From Anaerostipes caccae L1-92 (GTDB lineage: Bacteria; Bacillota; Clostridia; Lachnospirales; Lachnospiraceae), in assembly GCF_014467075.1 (NCBI RefSeq), contig NZ_AP023027.1, positions 1,553,501 to 1,617,500 on the forward strand: a DNA stretch of 64,000 nucleotides, written 5' to 3'. A model generated the notes under the pieces. That model was given only the letters and a program-made list of their open reading frames with translations. It had not been told where the DNA came from and did not search any database. A program made the position numbers and the translations under genes. Shown one piece after another: positions 40,527 to 48,883 of the stretch. Every line of letters begins with the position of its first letter. The stretch's first letter is position 1.

Positions 40527-42027
40527 GATCAGGTTCCGCAATCATATTTCAATTGTGGCAGAGCGGATGGGAAGCATATTCCTCTTTTTGTTTTTTGCCC
40601 TTATGGGCGGATTTGCCCAGAATCTGAAGACGATTGCAAAAAAAGATATCAGGCTGGATGCAGACTTTGCAGAAGTACTGCTGCCGATGCTTGGAGTTCT
40701 GGCCGTCATTGGGCTGATCATTGTCTGGCAGGTGGTGGTCTGGTCTAAAACATATATATCGATTGCAGAAAATACCATTGTTATAGAGCGGAATACACTG
40801 AACCGCCGGAAAAACACCATAGGAATTAAAAATATTTCTAATGTAAATACAGAGCAGAACCTGTTTGAGATGCTTATGGGAACCTGTAAGGTGAAGCTTG
40901 ACACCAATAGTCTGTCTACGGCGGACAAGACGGATGTCAAGATCGTACTGAAGAAGGCCGATGCGGAAAATTTCCGCCGAACAGTCATGATGCTTCTGCA
41001 CCAGACGGAAACAGGAGAAGCAGATGAACCGGCGGCTGTGTATGATCTGGAACAAGCCATGGAGTACGATATGACGGCGGGATTGGGTGACATGCTGGTC
41101 CACGGACTTTTTTCTGTCAATATCATCTCTGTTCTTGTGCTGCTTGGCTGTATTGTCGGAGCGGCAGATCTGTTCGTCCAGACGTTTGGTTCGGGAATGG
41201 CCGGAAAGAGTATAATAGCTGTGCTGGGGAGCGTGACTGTTATCATCTTTGTCTTTTTTTCTTCGCTGTGGGATATCGCTAAGGGGTTTATACAATATTA
41301 TGATTTCAAGGCGAAGCGGCAGGGAAACAAAATATACTTGAGCTACGGCCTCTTTAAAAAAGTTCATTACACGATACCTGTAGAGAAGATTAATGCGGTG
41401 AAACTGACCCAGTCTCTGCAGGCAAGAATTACAGGAAGATATATGGCTGAGGTAATCAATGTGGGGATGGGAGATGACGGAACCGACCAGAAAGCATTTT
41501 TAGTTCTTTATTCGTCCAGGAACAGTATGCAGAATTATCTTCAGATGCTCCTGCCTGAATTTTCTGATATTCTTGCTGCTCCTGCAGAGAAACAGCCCAG
41601 GGTGGTATGGGCCGCATGGCTGATTCCTTTTTCAGGATATCTTGTGGCGATTGCGGCAGGACTTTTGACTGTGCTGGAATTCAGGCCTGATTTTTTAAAG
41701 CAAACAGTCATTGCTGCCGCAGGAATGACACTATTGTTTTTGCTCTCTGCTGTCTGCAGATTTTTTACTGCCGGGGTATCCGTGAAAGAAGATTATCTGA
41801 TACTCGTGCGTGGATACATGAGACGTTCTGTTATCTGTGTCAGCTACGATAAGATTCAGCATATAAATACCAAACAGAATTTTATAGCCCAAAAAACGGG
41901 CATTCAGAAAGGGAACCTACACCTGCTGGCCTCTGCGCTGAATATGACGCAGTCTGTCCCATATTTCAGAGAAGAGGAATTGGATGTTATCAAAAGCAGG
42001 ATGCTGAAAACATCTCATGCGCAGTAA
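40516..42027 (+). CDS. YdbT-like protein with repeated bacterial PH domains
   Basis: A 503-residue membrane protein with at least three pairs of hydrophobic segments, each followed by a bPH2 domain. The domains are recognised by IAENTIVIERNTLNRRKNTIG, VHYTIPVEKINAVKLTQSL and ICVSYDKIQHINTKQNF. It is the YdbT partner of the previous gene. Known members are envelope proteins that protect against bacteriocins; a similar protective role here is inference. A terminator follows 33 bases after the stop. Confidence 0.82.
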   Translation: MENKIRFRNHISIVAERMGSIFLFLFFALMGGFAQNLKTIAKKDIRLDADFAEVLLPMLGVLAVIGLIIVWQVVVWSKTYISIAENTIVIERNTLNRRKNTIGIKNISNVNTEQNLFEMLMGTCKVKLDTNSLSTADKTDVKIVLKKADAENFRRTVMMLLHQTETGEADEPAAVYDLEQAMEYDMTAGLGDMLVHGLFSVNIISVLVLLGCIVGAADLFVQTFGSGMAGKSIIAVLGSVTVIIFVFFSSLWDIAKGFIQYYDFKAKRQGNKIYLSYGLFKKVHYTIPVEKINAVKLTQSLQARITGRYMAEVINVGMGDDGTDQKAFLVLYSSRNSMQNYLQMLLPEFSDILAAPAEKQPRVVWAAWLIPFSGYLVAIAAGLLTVLEFRPDFLKQTVIAAAGMTLLFLLSAVCRFFTAGVSVKEDYLILVRGYMRRSVICVSYDKIQHINTKQNFIAQKTGIQKGNLHLLASALNMTQSVPYFREEELDVIKSRMLKTSHAQ

Positions 42028-42060
42028 CCACTGATTTGATTATGCGGGGAAACAAGAATA

Positions 42061-42108
42061 AAAAGACCTTAGGGGAAGCTATGATAGCTTGTTCCTAAGG
42101 TCTTTTAC
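42061..42108. terminator. Bidirectional terminator
   Basis: The arms AAAAGACCTTAGG (42061-42073) and CCTAAGGTCTTTT (42094-42106), with an inner stem AAGCTA-TGA-TAGCTT, between the ydbT-like gene and ene-reductase 2. Confidence 0.92.
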
Positions 42109-42137
42109 AGTCTGAGGGGATATTTATCAGTTGTTTT

Positions 42138-44129
42138 TTACAAGAAGTGATGTCTCTCCAGTGCGATCAGGATATCACGTCCCTCTTTGACACCTTCGAT
42201 CATACGCCTGGTCTTTGCACTGTCACCGATGTTGAGAACTTCAATGCCCTCATCCACAAAATGGTCATACAGAGCCTGCAGAGCCGGTGTGGCAGACTGC
42301 ATTCCGAGGCAGATAAATCCATAGTCAAAGTCTAATTCCAGATCCTTATAGTCATGGCGTACAATGAAAGATTTTTCTTTCACTTCCAAAAGATTTGCAT
42401 TCGGATACTGAGTTACTTTGTATTTTTCCATCAGTTCATTGGCGCCGGTTCTCGTGATCAGATCCAGATCTTCGCCAAAATGAGGTTTTTTCTCTACAAT
42501 GGTCACATCGGCCTTTCTTGGAGCGAAAAATTCAACGACATCAAGGCCGACATTTCCGCCGCCGATGACAACTACTTTTTTACCGGCGAGATCTGTTTGT
42601 TCATATGATTTTACATTGTCAACCAAATCGAAGATGGTAGAGACATTGCCTTTCTCAAGATTTTCTTTGAGACCTTTGATATCCGGAAGCAGAGCATTGG
42701 AGCCGGTGGCATTGACCACAATATCCGGCTTGAATCCGTCAACGAACTCAGCGGTAGCTTCTACATTCTTGCAGATAAACAGGTTTTTGAGAGCCATAGC
42801 TCTTTTTTCCTGATATGCAGGGAAGTAACCGAGGCGTTTTTTGTTCGGCATACTGCCCACACGTCTGGCCAAACCACCCAGCTGATTGGTCTTTTCGATA
42901 AGAACTGTGGAGCACCCTACCTCTGCAGCAGTACATGCTGCTTCAAGGCCAGCAGTCCCGCCGCCGATGACAACGACATTGCAGGGTTTCTTAATGCGTT
43001 CTTTTTTATAGTTTTCTCCGCTTACTACAAATGGATTGACGGTACAGCGCATCGGCTTGTTGCTGAGCGTCGCAGTACATCCGTTGTTGCAGGAGATACA
43101 TTTGTTGATATCATCCGTATTTCCGAACTGAACTTTGTTGACCCATTCAGGATCTGCGATGAGTCCGCGTCCGATACCGATCAGGTCAGACTGGCCGCTT
43201 TTCAGGATCTCATTGGCAATCTCAGGTTCGCGGATATTTCCTTCTGCTGTACATGGTTTTCCTGTTTTCTTCTTAACAGCTTTTGACATATAAGATTTCC
43301 ATCCGTCAGGGAGATAATCTGCGTCATGCTGATACTGAATCGTACAGGTAAGACCTGCGGATACGGCAAAGACGTCTACATACTCCTGGAAATATTCTAC
43401 GATCTCCAAAGTGTCATTCAGTGAGTTACCGCCCTCTGTGAGCTCATCTGCACTGATTCTTAAAAAGATCGGAATGTTTTCGCCTACGACTTCACGGACA
43501 GCTTTTAATACAAGCGTCGTGAACCTTGCGCGGTTTTCCTTGGAACCGCCGAACTCATCTGTCCTGTCATTGGTCAGGGGAGATAAGAACTGGTTCAGAA
43601 GATAGCCGTGTCCTGCCTGGATCTCAACGGCATCAAAACCGGCTGTGACCGCACGTTTCGCGGCGTCTGCAAACTTCTGGACAATGCCGTGAATCTCTTC
43701 AATGGCAAGAGGTCTCGGAATATCTCCGCCTGCTTTTGACGGAATATCGGAAGCAGAAACAGGCTGGATGTTCGTCTCCGCGCCGTCGGAATCGGCACCG
43801 CCGTGGTTGAGCAGGATAGAAGCCTTGGAGCCATACTCATGGATAGCTTCACAGAGCTTGTACAGGCCATGGATATAATTGTCATGGTCAATTCTTAACT
43901 GGTTGGTGCTTAAAGAGCCCTGAGGGGATGCAACACTGGCACCTTCCACTGTGATGAGGCCAATGCCTCCTTTTGCGTGCTGTTTATAATATGCAATCAG
44001 CTTGTCGCTGACTTCTCCTGTTCGCTCAGCAAAATTTGTTCCAATCGGCGTCATGACGATACGGTTTTTCAATGTCATAGACTTTACGGTAAAGGGTTCA
44101 AATATATTGCGGAAATTCTTTGCTGCCAT
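42138..44129 (-). CDS. FMN/[4Fe-4S]/FAD ene-reductase 2 (2,4-dienoyl-CoA reductase / 2-enoate reductase family)
   Basis: A 663-residue paralogue of the flavoenzyme at 19947-21944 with the same three parts: FMN barrel (FEPFTVKSMTLKNRIVMTP, EIQAGHGYLLNQFLSP), iron-sulfur cysteines at 344, 347, 351 and 362 (CX2CX3CX10C, two residues shorter than in copy 1), and an FAD/NAD(P) half (VIGGGTAGLEAA, VIGGGNVGLDVV). The active-site strand has Gln where copy 1 has the first His of HAGH, so the two may act on different substrates. The start at 44129 has GGAGG 8 bases upstream; an ATG at 44144 overlaps that ribosome site. It is divergent from a LysR gene, which probably controls it. Confidence 0.88.
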   Translation of the reverse strand: MAAKNFRNIFEPFTVKSMTLKNRIVMTPIGTNFAERTGEVSDKLIAYYKQHAKGGIGLITVEGASVASPQGSLSTNQLRIDHDNYIHGLYKLCEAIHEYGSKASILLNHGGADSDGAETNIQPVSASDIPSKAGGDIPRPLAIEEIHGIVQKFADAAKRAVTAGFDAVEIQAGHGYLLNQFLSPLTNDRTDEFGGSKENRARFTTLVLKAVREVVGENIPIFLRISADELTEGGNSLNDTLEIVEYFQEYVDVFAVSAGLTCTIQYQHDADYLPDGWKSYMSKAVKKKTGKPCTAEGNIREPEIANEILKSGQSDLIGIGRGLIADPEWVNKVQFGNTDDINKCISCNNGCTATLSNKPMRCTVNPFVVSGENYKKERIKKPCNVVVIGGGTAGLEAACTAAEVGCSTVLIEKTNQLGGLARRVGSMPNKKRLGYFPAYQEKRAMALKNLFICKNVEATAEFVDGFKPDIVVNATGSNALLPDIKGLKENLEKGNVSTIFDLVDNVKSYEQTDLAGKKVVVIGGGNVGLDVVEFFAPRKADVTIVEKKPHFGEDLDLITRTGANELMEKYKVTQYPNANLLEVKEKSFIVRHDYKDLELDFDYGFICLGMQSATPALQALYDHFVDEGIEVLNIGDSAKTRRMIEGVKEGRDILIALERHHFL

Positions 44130-44168
44130 AGTTAGTTCCTCCATTTTTCTTTCTTTTTCACTGCAATA

Positions 44169-44197
44169 ATTATATCAAACTGTGTATACAAATGCAA
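44169..44197 (-). promoter_or_regulatory. Promoter of ene-reductase 2
   Basis: On the minus strand a -35 TTGCAT (44197-44192) and a -10 TATAAT (44174-44169) are 17 bases apart. Confidence 0.75.
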
Positions 44198-44206
44198 TGA
44201 ATATTA

Positions 44207-44262
44207 TACCCACGGGGCACACCGTATTGAAAATCCTTCGGATGGGCGTGCCCCGCAGGGTA
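44207..44262. other. GC-rich palindromic element in a divergent promoter region
   Basis: TACCC (44207-44211) and CGGGGCAC (44213-44220) pair with GTGCCCCG (44248-44255) and GGGTA (44258-44262). An inner hairpin ATCC-TTC-GGAT lies at 44233-44243. It is flanked by the ene-reductase 2 promoter and by an extended -10 (TGGTATACT, 44268-44276) of the lysR-2 gene. Confidence 0.6.
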
Positions 44263-44309
44263 AAGTATGGTATACTCATAACTAAGAAAACCAATTCCGG
44301 AGGGATCAT

Positions 44310-45194
44310 ATGAATCTGAATCATCTGTATTATTTCAGAACACTGGCGAAAGAACAGCACTACACCAGGGCTGCCCACATTTTAAATATCACGCAGCCCA
44401 GTCTGAGTCATGCCATCAATGCTCTGGAAAAGGAGTTAAATGTCAAACTGTTTGAAAAAATCGGAAGGAATGCCAGGCTTACCAAAGAGGGTGAGCTTTT
44501 TTGCCGTTATGTGATACAGTCACTGGATATGCTGGATGAAGGAAGACGCGTGGTCGGTGAAGTATCCGGAATGGCCGGCGGATATATCGACATCGGATAT
44601 ATTTATACTCTGGGAAGTCATTTTATTCCGCAGAATATGAGTGACTACATGAAAGAGAATGAGGGCAAGAATATCCGGTTTTCTTTTGGACAGGGGACTA
44701 CAGAGCAGATGATCGAGGAATTGAAGAAGGGCACCTATGATCTTGTATTTTCATCTTATAAAGAGGGTGAAGACCGGCTGAATTTCACCCCTGTTGTGGA
44801 AGAAGAGCTTGTGCTGATCACGCCAAAAGGACATCCTCTGGCAGAGGAAGAGGCCGTTGACCTGGCAAAGACAACGGATTATCCTTATATTATGTTTTCG
44901 CGCAAAAGCGGTCTGAGGCCGTTTATCAATAAACTTTTTGCTGAGGTAAAAGCCCAGCCTTTCATCGCATATGAGGGGGAGGAGGACTCCTCTGTTGCAG
45001 GCCTTGTGGCCGCCGGGCTCGGGATTTCGATTGTGCCGAGGATTCCCATTCTGGAAACTATGGAGGTGGAGACGATCCCTATTAAGAGGCCTGAAATTAA
45101 GAGATATATCTATCTCGTCACACAGAAGGATAAATACCTCTCACCGATCGTTGAAGATTTTATAGGGTTTATTAAATCCCGGCACCAGATGTAA
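44310..45194 (+). CDS. LysR-family regulator 2
   Basis: A 294-residue LysR-type regulator: helix-turn-helix (LYYFRTLAKEQHYTRAAH, QPSLSHAINALEKELN) and effector domain (GYIYTLGSHFIPQNM, VLITPKGHPL, GLGISIVPRIPIL). It is divergent from ene-reductase 2, with two face-to-face promoters and a GC palindrome between them. By LysR convention it should regulate that gene with a pathway intermediate as co-inducer. It resembles the LysR protein at 22063-22962, so both ene-reductases have kept a related regulator. CGGAGGG precedes the ATG. Confidence 0.9.
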   Translation: MNLNHLYYFRTLAKEQHYTRAAHILNITQPSLSHAINALEKELNVKLFEKIGRNARLTKEGELFCRYVIQSLDMLDEGRRVVGEVSGMAGGYIDIGYIYTLGSHFIPQNMSDYMKENEGKNIRFSFGQGTTEQMIEELKKGTYDLVFSSYKEGEDRLNFTPVVEEELVLITPKGHPLAEEEAVDLAKTTDYPYIMFSRKSGLRPFINKLFAEVKAQPFIAYEGEEDSSVAGLVAAGLGISIVPRIPILETMEVETIPIKRPEIKRYIYLVTQKDKYLSPIVEDFIGFIKSRHQM

Positions 45195-45221
45195 AACGAT
45201 CTGGTACGGCTGAGCACAATA

Positions 45222-45250
45222 TTGAAAGAAATGCCGGATTATGGTATACT
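45222..45250 (+). promoter_or_regulatory. Promoter of the chorismate mutase-shikimate kinase gene
   Basis: The -35 TTGAAA (45222-45227) and the -10 TATACT (45245-45250) are 17 bases apart, with an extended -10 TGG. Confidence 0.75.
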
Positions 45251-45291
45251 GAACCACATTAGACTACGATTGAAGAAAAGCGAGGAACACA

Positions 45292-46068
45292 ATGGGAAAG
45301 TTAGAAGAGATCAGAGAAAGACTGGAAGTCTGTGACAAACAGATCGTGTCGGTTCTGGAAGACCGGATGGACATTATCAAAGAGATTATGGAGTACAAAA
45401 AGGAGAACGGACTCCCGATTCTGCAGCCGGAACAGGAAAAGCGGCAGCGCAAAATGCTGAAAGAGCATGTAAAAGAAAATACATACAAAGAAGAGATTCT
45501 TGATATTTTTACGTATATTGTAGAAAACAGCCGCAGAATCCAGGCGAGGACATTGTTTACGCACAATATCTTCCTGATTGGATTTATGGGTGTGGGAAAG
45601 AGTACAGTATCCGACTATTTAAGCAAGATCCTTGCGTCGCCGCAGGTGGAGATGGATCAGGTGATCGTCAATAAAGAACACATGTCGATCAACAAAATTT
45701 TCGAAGAGTACGGCGAAGAATATTTCAGAAACTGTGAGACAAACCTTCTGATCGAACTTCAGAAAAAGAATAATCAAATTGTCTCCTGCGGAGGCGGGGT
45801 GGCGATGAGGGAGATCAATGTCCGGGAGATGAAGAAGAACGGCAGGGTCGTTCTCCTGACTGCTTCACCGGAGACGATCCTTGAGCGTGTCAAAGACAGT
45901 GACGAACGTCCGCTGCTCAGAGGGCGCAAGAATACGGAGTACATTTCGGAACTGATGGAGATCCGGAGACCGAAGTACCGCGCGGCGGCAGATATCATTG
46001 TAGATACAGATCATAAAAATGTCGAAGAGATCGCGGAAGAGATTGTTGGAAAATTAACCCATCTATAA
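45292..46068 (+). CDS. aroK: Chorismate mutase-shikimate kinase fusion
   Basis: A 258-residue bifunctional protein. Residues 1-85 form an AroQ-class chorismate mutase helix bundle (LEEIRERLEVCDKQIVSVLEDR, then IIKEIMEYKKENGLPI). Residues 92-258 are a shikimate kinase with the P-loop GFMGVGKST at 97-105, the FRNCE arginine, the CGGG motif and RPLL lid. The usual DxD after the P-loop reads EMD. Shikimate kinase makes shikimate-3-phosphate and chorismate mutase makes prephenate, so this gene is biosynthetic, unlike most of the locus on its left. A strong own promoter precedes it. Separate aroE, aroA or aroC genes are not in the window. Confidence 0.9.
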   Translation: MGKLEEIRERLEVCDKQIVSVLEDRMDIIKEIMEYKKENGLPILQPEQEKRQRKMLKEHVKENTYKEEILDIFTYIVENSRRIQARTLFTHNIFLIGFMGVGKSTVSDYLSKILASPQVEMDQVIVNKEHMSINKIFEEYGEEYFRNCETNLLIELQKKNNQIVSCGGGVAMREINVREMKKNGRVVLLTASPETILERVKDSDERPLLRGRKNTEYISELMEIRRPKYRAAADIIVDTDHKNVEEIAEEIVGKLTHL

Positions 46069-46084
46069 ATTAGGAGGAATGAAG

Positions 46085-47269
46085 ATGCAGGCATTTACCC
46101 ATTACACACCGACAGAGATTGTTTTTGGAAAAGCTTCAGAGGACAAAGTGGCAGAGCTGGCAAAGAAATATCACGGCTCCAGAGTGTTCGTTGTCTATGG
46201 AGGAGGAAGTGTCGTAAAGAGCGGGCTGCTTGGAAGAGTGACCGGGACACTGGAAGCGGCAGGGCTCAAGGTGGAGACTATCGGCGGAGTAAAACCGAAT
46301 CCAAGGCTTGATTTTGCCAGGGAAGCTGTAAAGAAAGCCATTGAATTCCAGGCAGATCTGATTCTTGCCGTAGGAGGCGGAAGTGTGATCGATACTGCGA
46401 AGGCAGTCTCACACGGAGCGGCCAATCCGGACACCGATATCTGGGAGTTTTGGTCCCGGAAGAAAACGGTGGAGAAAACTCTTCCGGTAGGTGTGATCCT
46501 GACCCTCGCAGCCGCTGGAAGTGAGACCAGTGATTCAGCTGTCCTTACCAATACGGAGATTCAGGTAAAGAGAGGGCTCAGTACAGATCTGAACCGCCCT
46601 GAGTTTGCCATCATGAATCCGGAACTTACGTATACGCTTCCCAAGTATCAGGTGGGCTGCGGTATTGTCGACATTATGATGCATACACTGGACCGTTACT
46701 TTACGAAGACAAAGGGCAATCAGCTGACCGACGAGATCGCCGAAGGACTGCTTCGGACCGTGATCGCCAACGGAAGGATTGCGATCCAGGACTCTCATAA
46801 TTACGAGAGCATGAGCGAGATCATGTGGTGCGGAAGTATTTCACATAACGGCCTGACCGGTCTTGGTGCTGAGAAAGATTTTGCTCCGCACCAGCTGGGA
46901 CATGAACTGAGCGCCAAATTTGATATCGCCCACGGAGCCAGCCTTTCCGCCGTTTGGGGAGCCTGGGCAGAGTACTCCTGCATGGAAGATGTAGACCGGT
47001 TTGTGCGCTTTGCCGATAAGGTATGGGGAATTTCCGGTGACAATAAAGAAGAAGTGGCGCAAAAAGCGATCAACGCCACCGTAAATTACTTTAAGTCACT
47101 GGACATGCCGACCTGCTTTTCAGAAGCCAAAGAAATCGGCATTAAGACAGAGGACGAACTGTGGGCTATGGCCGACGGATGCTCCTACAAAGATACGAGG
47201 ACCATAGGGGCTTTCCGTGTCTTAAATAAAGAAGATATCTTTAATGTATACAAATTGGCAAATAAATAG
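46085..47269 (+). CDS. Iron-containing alcohol dehydrogenase
   Basis: A 394-residue group III alcohol dehydrogenase of the BdhA/YugJ (butanol dehydrogenase) type. VVYGGGSVVKSGLL and ILAVGGGSVIDTAKA form the NAD(P) site. Asp and His in IVDIMMHTLDRYF, and the two His of HQLGHELSAKFDIAHGA, bind iron. It should reduce aldehydes or ketones with NAD(P)H. The start is ATG 46085, as AGGAGG lies 7 bases before it; ATG 46079 is too close. It follows the CM-SK fusion by 16 bases, so the two share a transcript. Confidence 0.9.
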   Translation: MQAFTHYTPTEIVFGKASEDKVAELAKKYHGSRVFVVYGGGSVVKSGLLGRVTGTLEAAGLKVETIGGVKPNPRLDFAREAVKKAIEFQADLILAVGGGSVIDTAKAVSHGAANPDTDIWEFWSRKKTVEKTLPVGVILTLAAAGSETSDSAVLTNTEIQVKRGLSTDLNRPEFAIMNPELTYTLPKYQVGCGIVDIMMHTLDRYFTKTKGNQLTDEIAEGLLRTVIANGRIAIQDSHNYESMSEIMWCGSISHNGLTGLGAEKDFAPHQLGHELSAKFDIAHGASLSAVWGAWAEYSCMEDVDRFVRFADKVWGISGDNKEEVAQKAINATVNYFKSLDMPTCFSEAKEIGIKTEDELWAMADGCSYKDTRTIGAFRVLNKEDIFNVYKLANK

Positions 47270-47334
47270 TTGATAAGAAGTACCATTTATTATAGAATGT
47301 TATAGAACAAAATGATTAAGGAGGAAATTACGAT

Positions 47335-47892
47335 ATGGTATCCGCAGGAGATTTTAAGAATGGGCTGACCATCGAATACGAAGGCAATATTTATCAGATT
47401 ATTGAATTTCAGCATGTAAAGCCTGGAAAGGGAGCAGCCTTCGTACGCGCGAAGTTAAAAAATATCAAGAGTGGGGGAGCGATTGAAAAGTCTTTCCGTC
47501 CATCAGAGAAGTTTGAGAATGCTCACATCGAACGTAAAGAAATGCAGTATTTATATACAGACGGTGAATTATTCCATTTCATGGATCCGGAGACTTTTGA
47601 TCAGATCGCATTGGACCCGGACACCATCGGAGATTCATTAAAGTTTGTAAAAGAAAATATGAACGTTACCCTTGTTTCACACAACGGGACTGTTTTCCAG
47701 GTGGAGGCTCCTCTGCATGTAGAACTTCTTGTTACCGAGTGTGAACCGGGAGAAAAAGGAAACACAGCTCAGGGCGCTACGAAGCCTTGTACGGTAGAGA
47801 CGGGTGCGAATGTCAATGTCCCTCTGTTTGTCAACCAGGGTGATACATTGAAGATTGATACAAGAACCGGGGAATATTTATCCAGGGTATAA
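47335..47892 (+). CDS. efp: Elongation factor P
   Basis: A 185-residue EF-P, the full usual length, with three beta-barrel domains. The N-terminal domain has [20 protein letters not shown] with the modifiable-loop region KPGKGAA; domain II has [17 protein letters not shown]; and domain III ends in [22 protein letters not shown] relieves ribosome stalling at polyproline sequences. AAGGAGG precedes the ATG. Its position just before the spoIIIA region is common in Clostridia. Confidence 0.97.
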   Translation: MVSAGDFKNGLTIEYEGNIYQIIEFQHVKPGKGAAFVRAKLKNIKSGGAIEKSFRPSEKFENAHIERKEMQYLYTDGELFHFMDPETFDQIALDPDTIGDSLKFVKENMNVTLVSHNGTVFQVEAPLHVELLVTECEPGEKGNTAQGATKPCTVETGANVNVPLFVNQGDTLKIDTRTGEYLSRV

Positions 47893-47894
47893 GC

Positions 47895-48767
47895 TTGTCA
47901 AAAAACCAGAAGATCCGGGGGATCATCTGCATTGTCCTGTCTGCGTTCTGCTTTGCATGGATGAATGCGTTTGTAAAGCTTTCCGGAGATCTTCCGTCGA
48001 TTGAAAAGAGCTTTTTCAGGAATCTGGTAGCCCTGATCTTTGCATTTGTGATGATCAAAAGAAGCGGCGCCGGATTCCGGTTTCAGATGAAGAATTTACA
48101 CTGGTTTATCCTAAGGTCCTTAGCAGGGACCTTAGGTATTTTTTGCAATTTTTATGCGGTGGATCATCTGGTGCTTTCGGATGCGTCTACGCTTAATAAA
48201 TTGTCGCCGTTTTTTGTCATTGTATTTTCTTATCTGATTCTGAGAGAAAAAATTACCGTATTCCAGTTGACTTGTATCACATCCGCATTTATCGGCAGTA
48301 TGTTTATTGTAAAGCCAAGCTTTGCAGCTGTTTCTGTCCTGCCGGCTTTGATCGGCTTTTTAGGAGGCATGTTTGCAGGCTGTGCCTATGCATGTGTCAG
48401 AAAGCTTGGCACAAGAGGGGAGAGGGGACCGTTCATCGTCTTTTTCTTCTCCACATTTTCCTGCATCAGCTGTATCCCCTTTATGATCGGGAATTTTCAC
48501 CCGATCTCAGGGCTTCAGCTTGTTTACCTGCTGCTTGCGGGACTTGCAGCAGCGGGAGGACAGTTTGCCATCACGGCAGCCTACACCTATGCGCCGGGAA
48601 AAGAGATATCCATCTATGATTACACCCAGATTATCTTTTCAACTCTGCTGGGGCTTTTTCTGTTCGGGCAGATGCCAGACGGGTTCAGTATCCTTGGATA
48701 TGTGATCATTATCACGGCAGCCGTTGTCATGTTTTTCTACAACAACCGCAGGAACAAAACAGAATAA
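47895..48767 (+). CDS. EamA/DMT-family transporter
   Basis: A 290-residue membrane protein with ten predicted helices in two EamA repeats (GIICIVLSAFCFAWMNAFVK; second half GFLGGMFAGCAYACVRKLG). Drug/metabolite transporters of this type export small metabolites; the cargo is unknown. The TTG at 47895 follows the efp stop by 2 bases without a strong ribosome site, so translation is probably coupled to efp. A terminator follows. Confidence 0.82.
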   Translation: MSKNQKIRGIICIVLSAFCFAWMNAFVKLSGDLPSIEKSFFRNLVALIFAFVMIKRSGAGFRFQMKNLHWFILRSLAGTLGIFCNFYAVDHLVLSDASTLNKLSPFFVIVFSYLILREKITVFQLTCITSAFIGSMFIVKPSFAAVSVLPALIGFLGGMFAGCAYACVRKLGTRGERGPFIVFFFSTFSCISCIPFMIGNFHPISGLQLVYLLLAGLAAAGGQFAITAAYTYAPGKEISIYDYTQIIFSTLLGLFLFGQMPDGFSILGYVIIITAAVVMFFYNNRRNKTE

Positions 48768-48782
48768 TATCATATTTTGAAG

Positions 48783-48816
48783 GGAAGTTCTCTGATTTTG
48801 GGAGGCTTCCTTTTTT
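48783..48816 (+). terminator. Terminator before spoIIIAA
   Basis: GGAAG (48783-48787) pairs with CTTCC (48806-48810), extended by an inner CTC/GAG pairing, and six T residues follow. Confidence 0.7.
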
Positions 48817-48883
48817 CTATTCTAAATGACTTGTCTTCCTCATATATTAGGGTTATACAGCTTTACGAAGAAGGGGGAGTCCT

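Noticed and set aside
45184..45205. Hairpin ACCAGAT/ATCTGGT at the end of lysR-2 as a terminator
   Set aside because: The stem is short, covers the stop codon and has no T-run.
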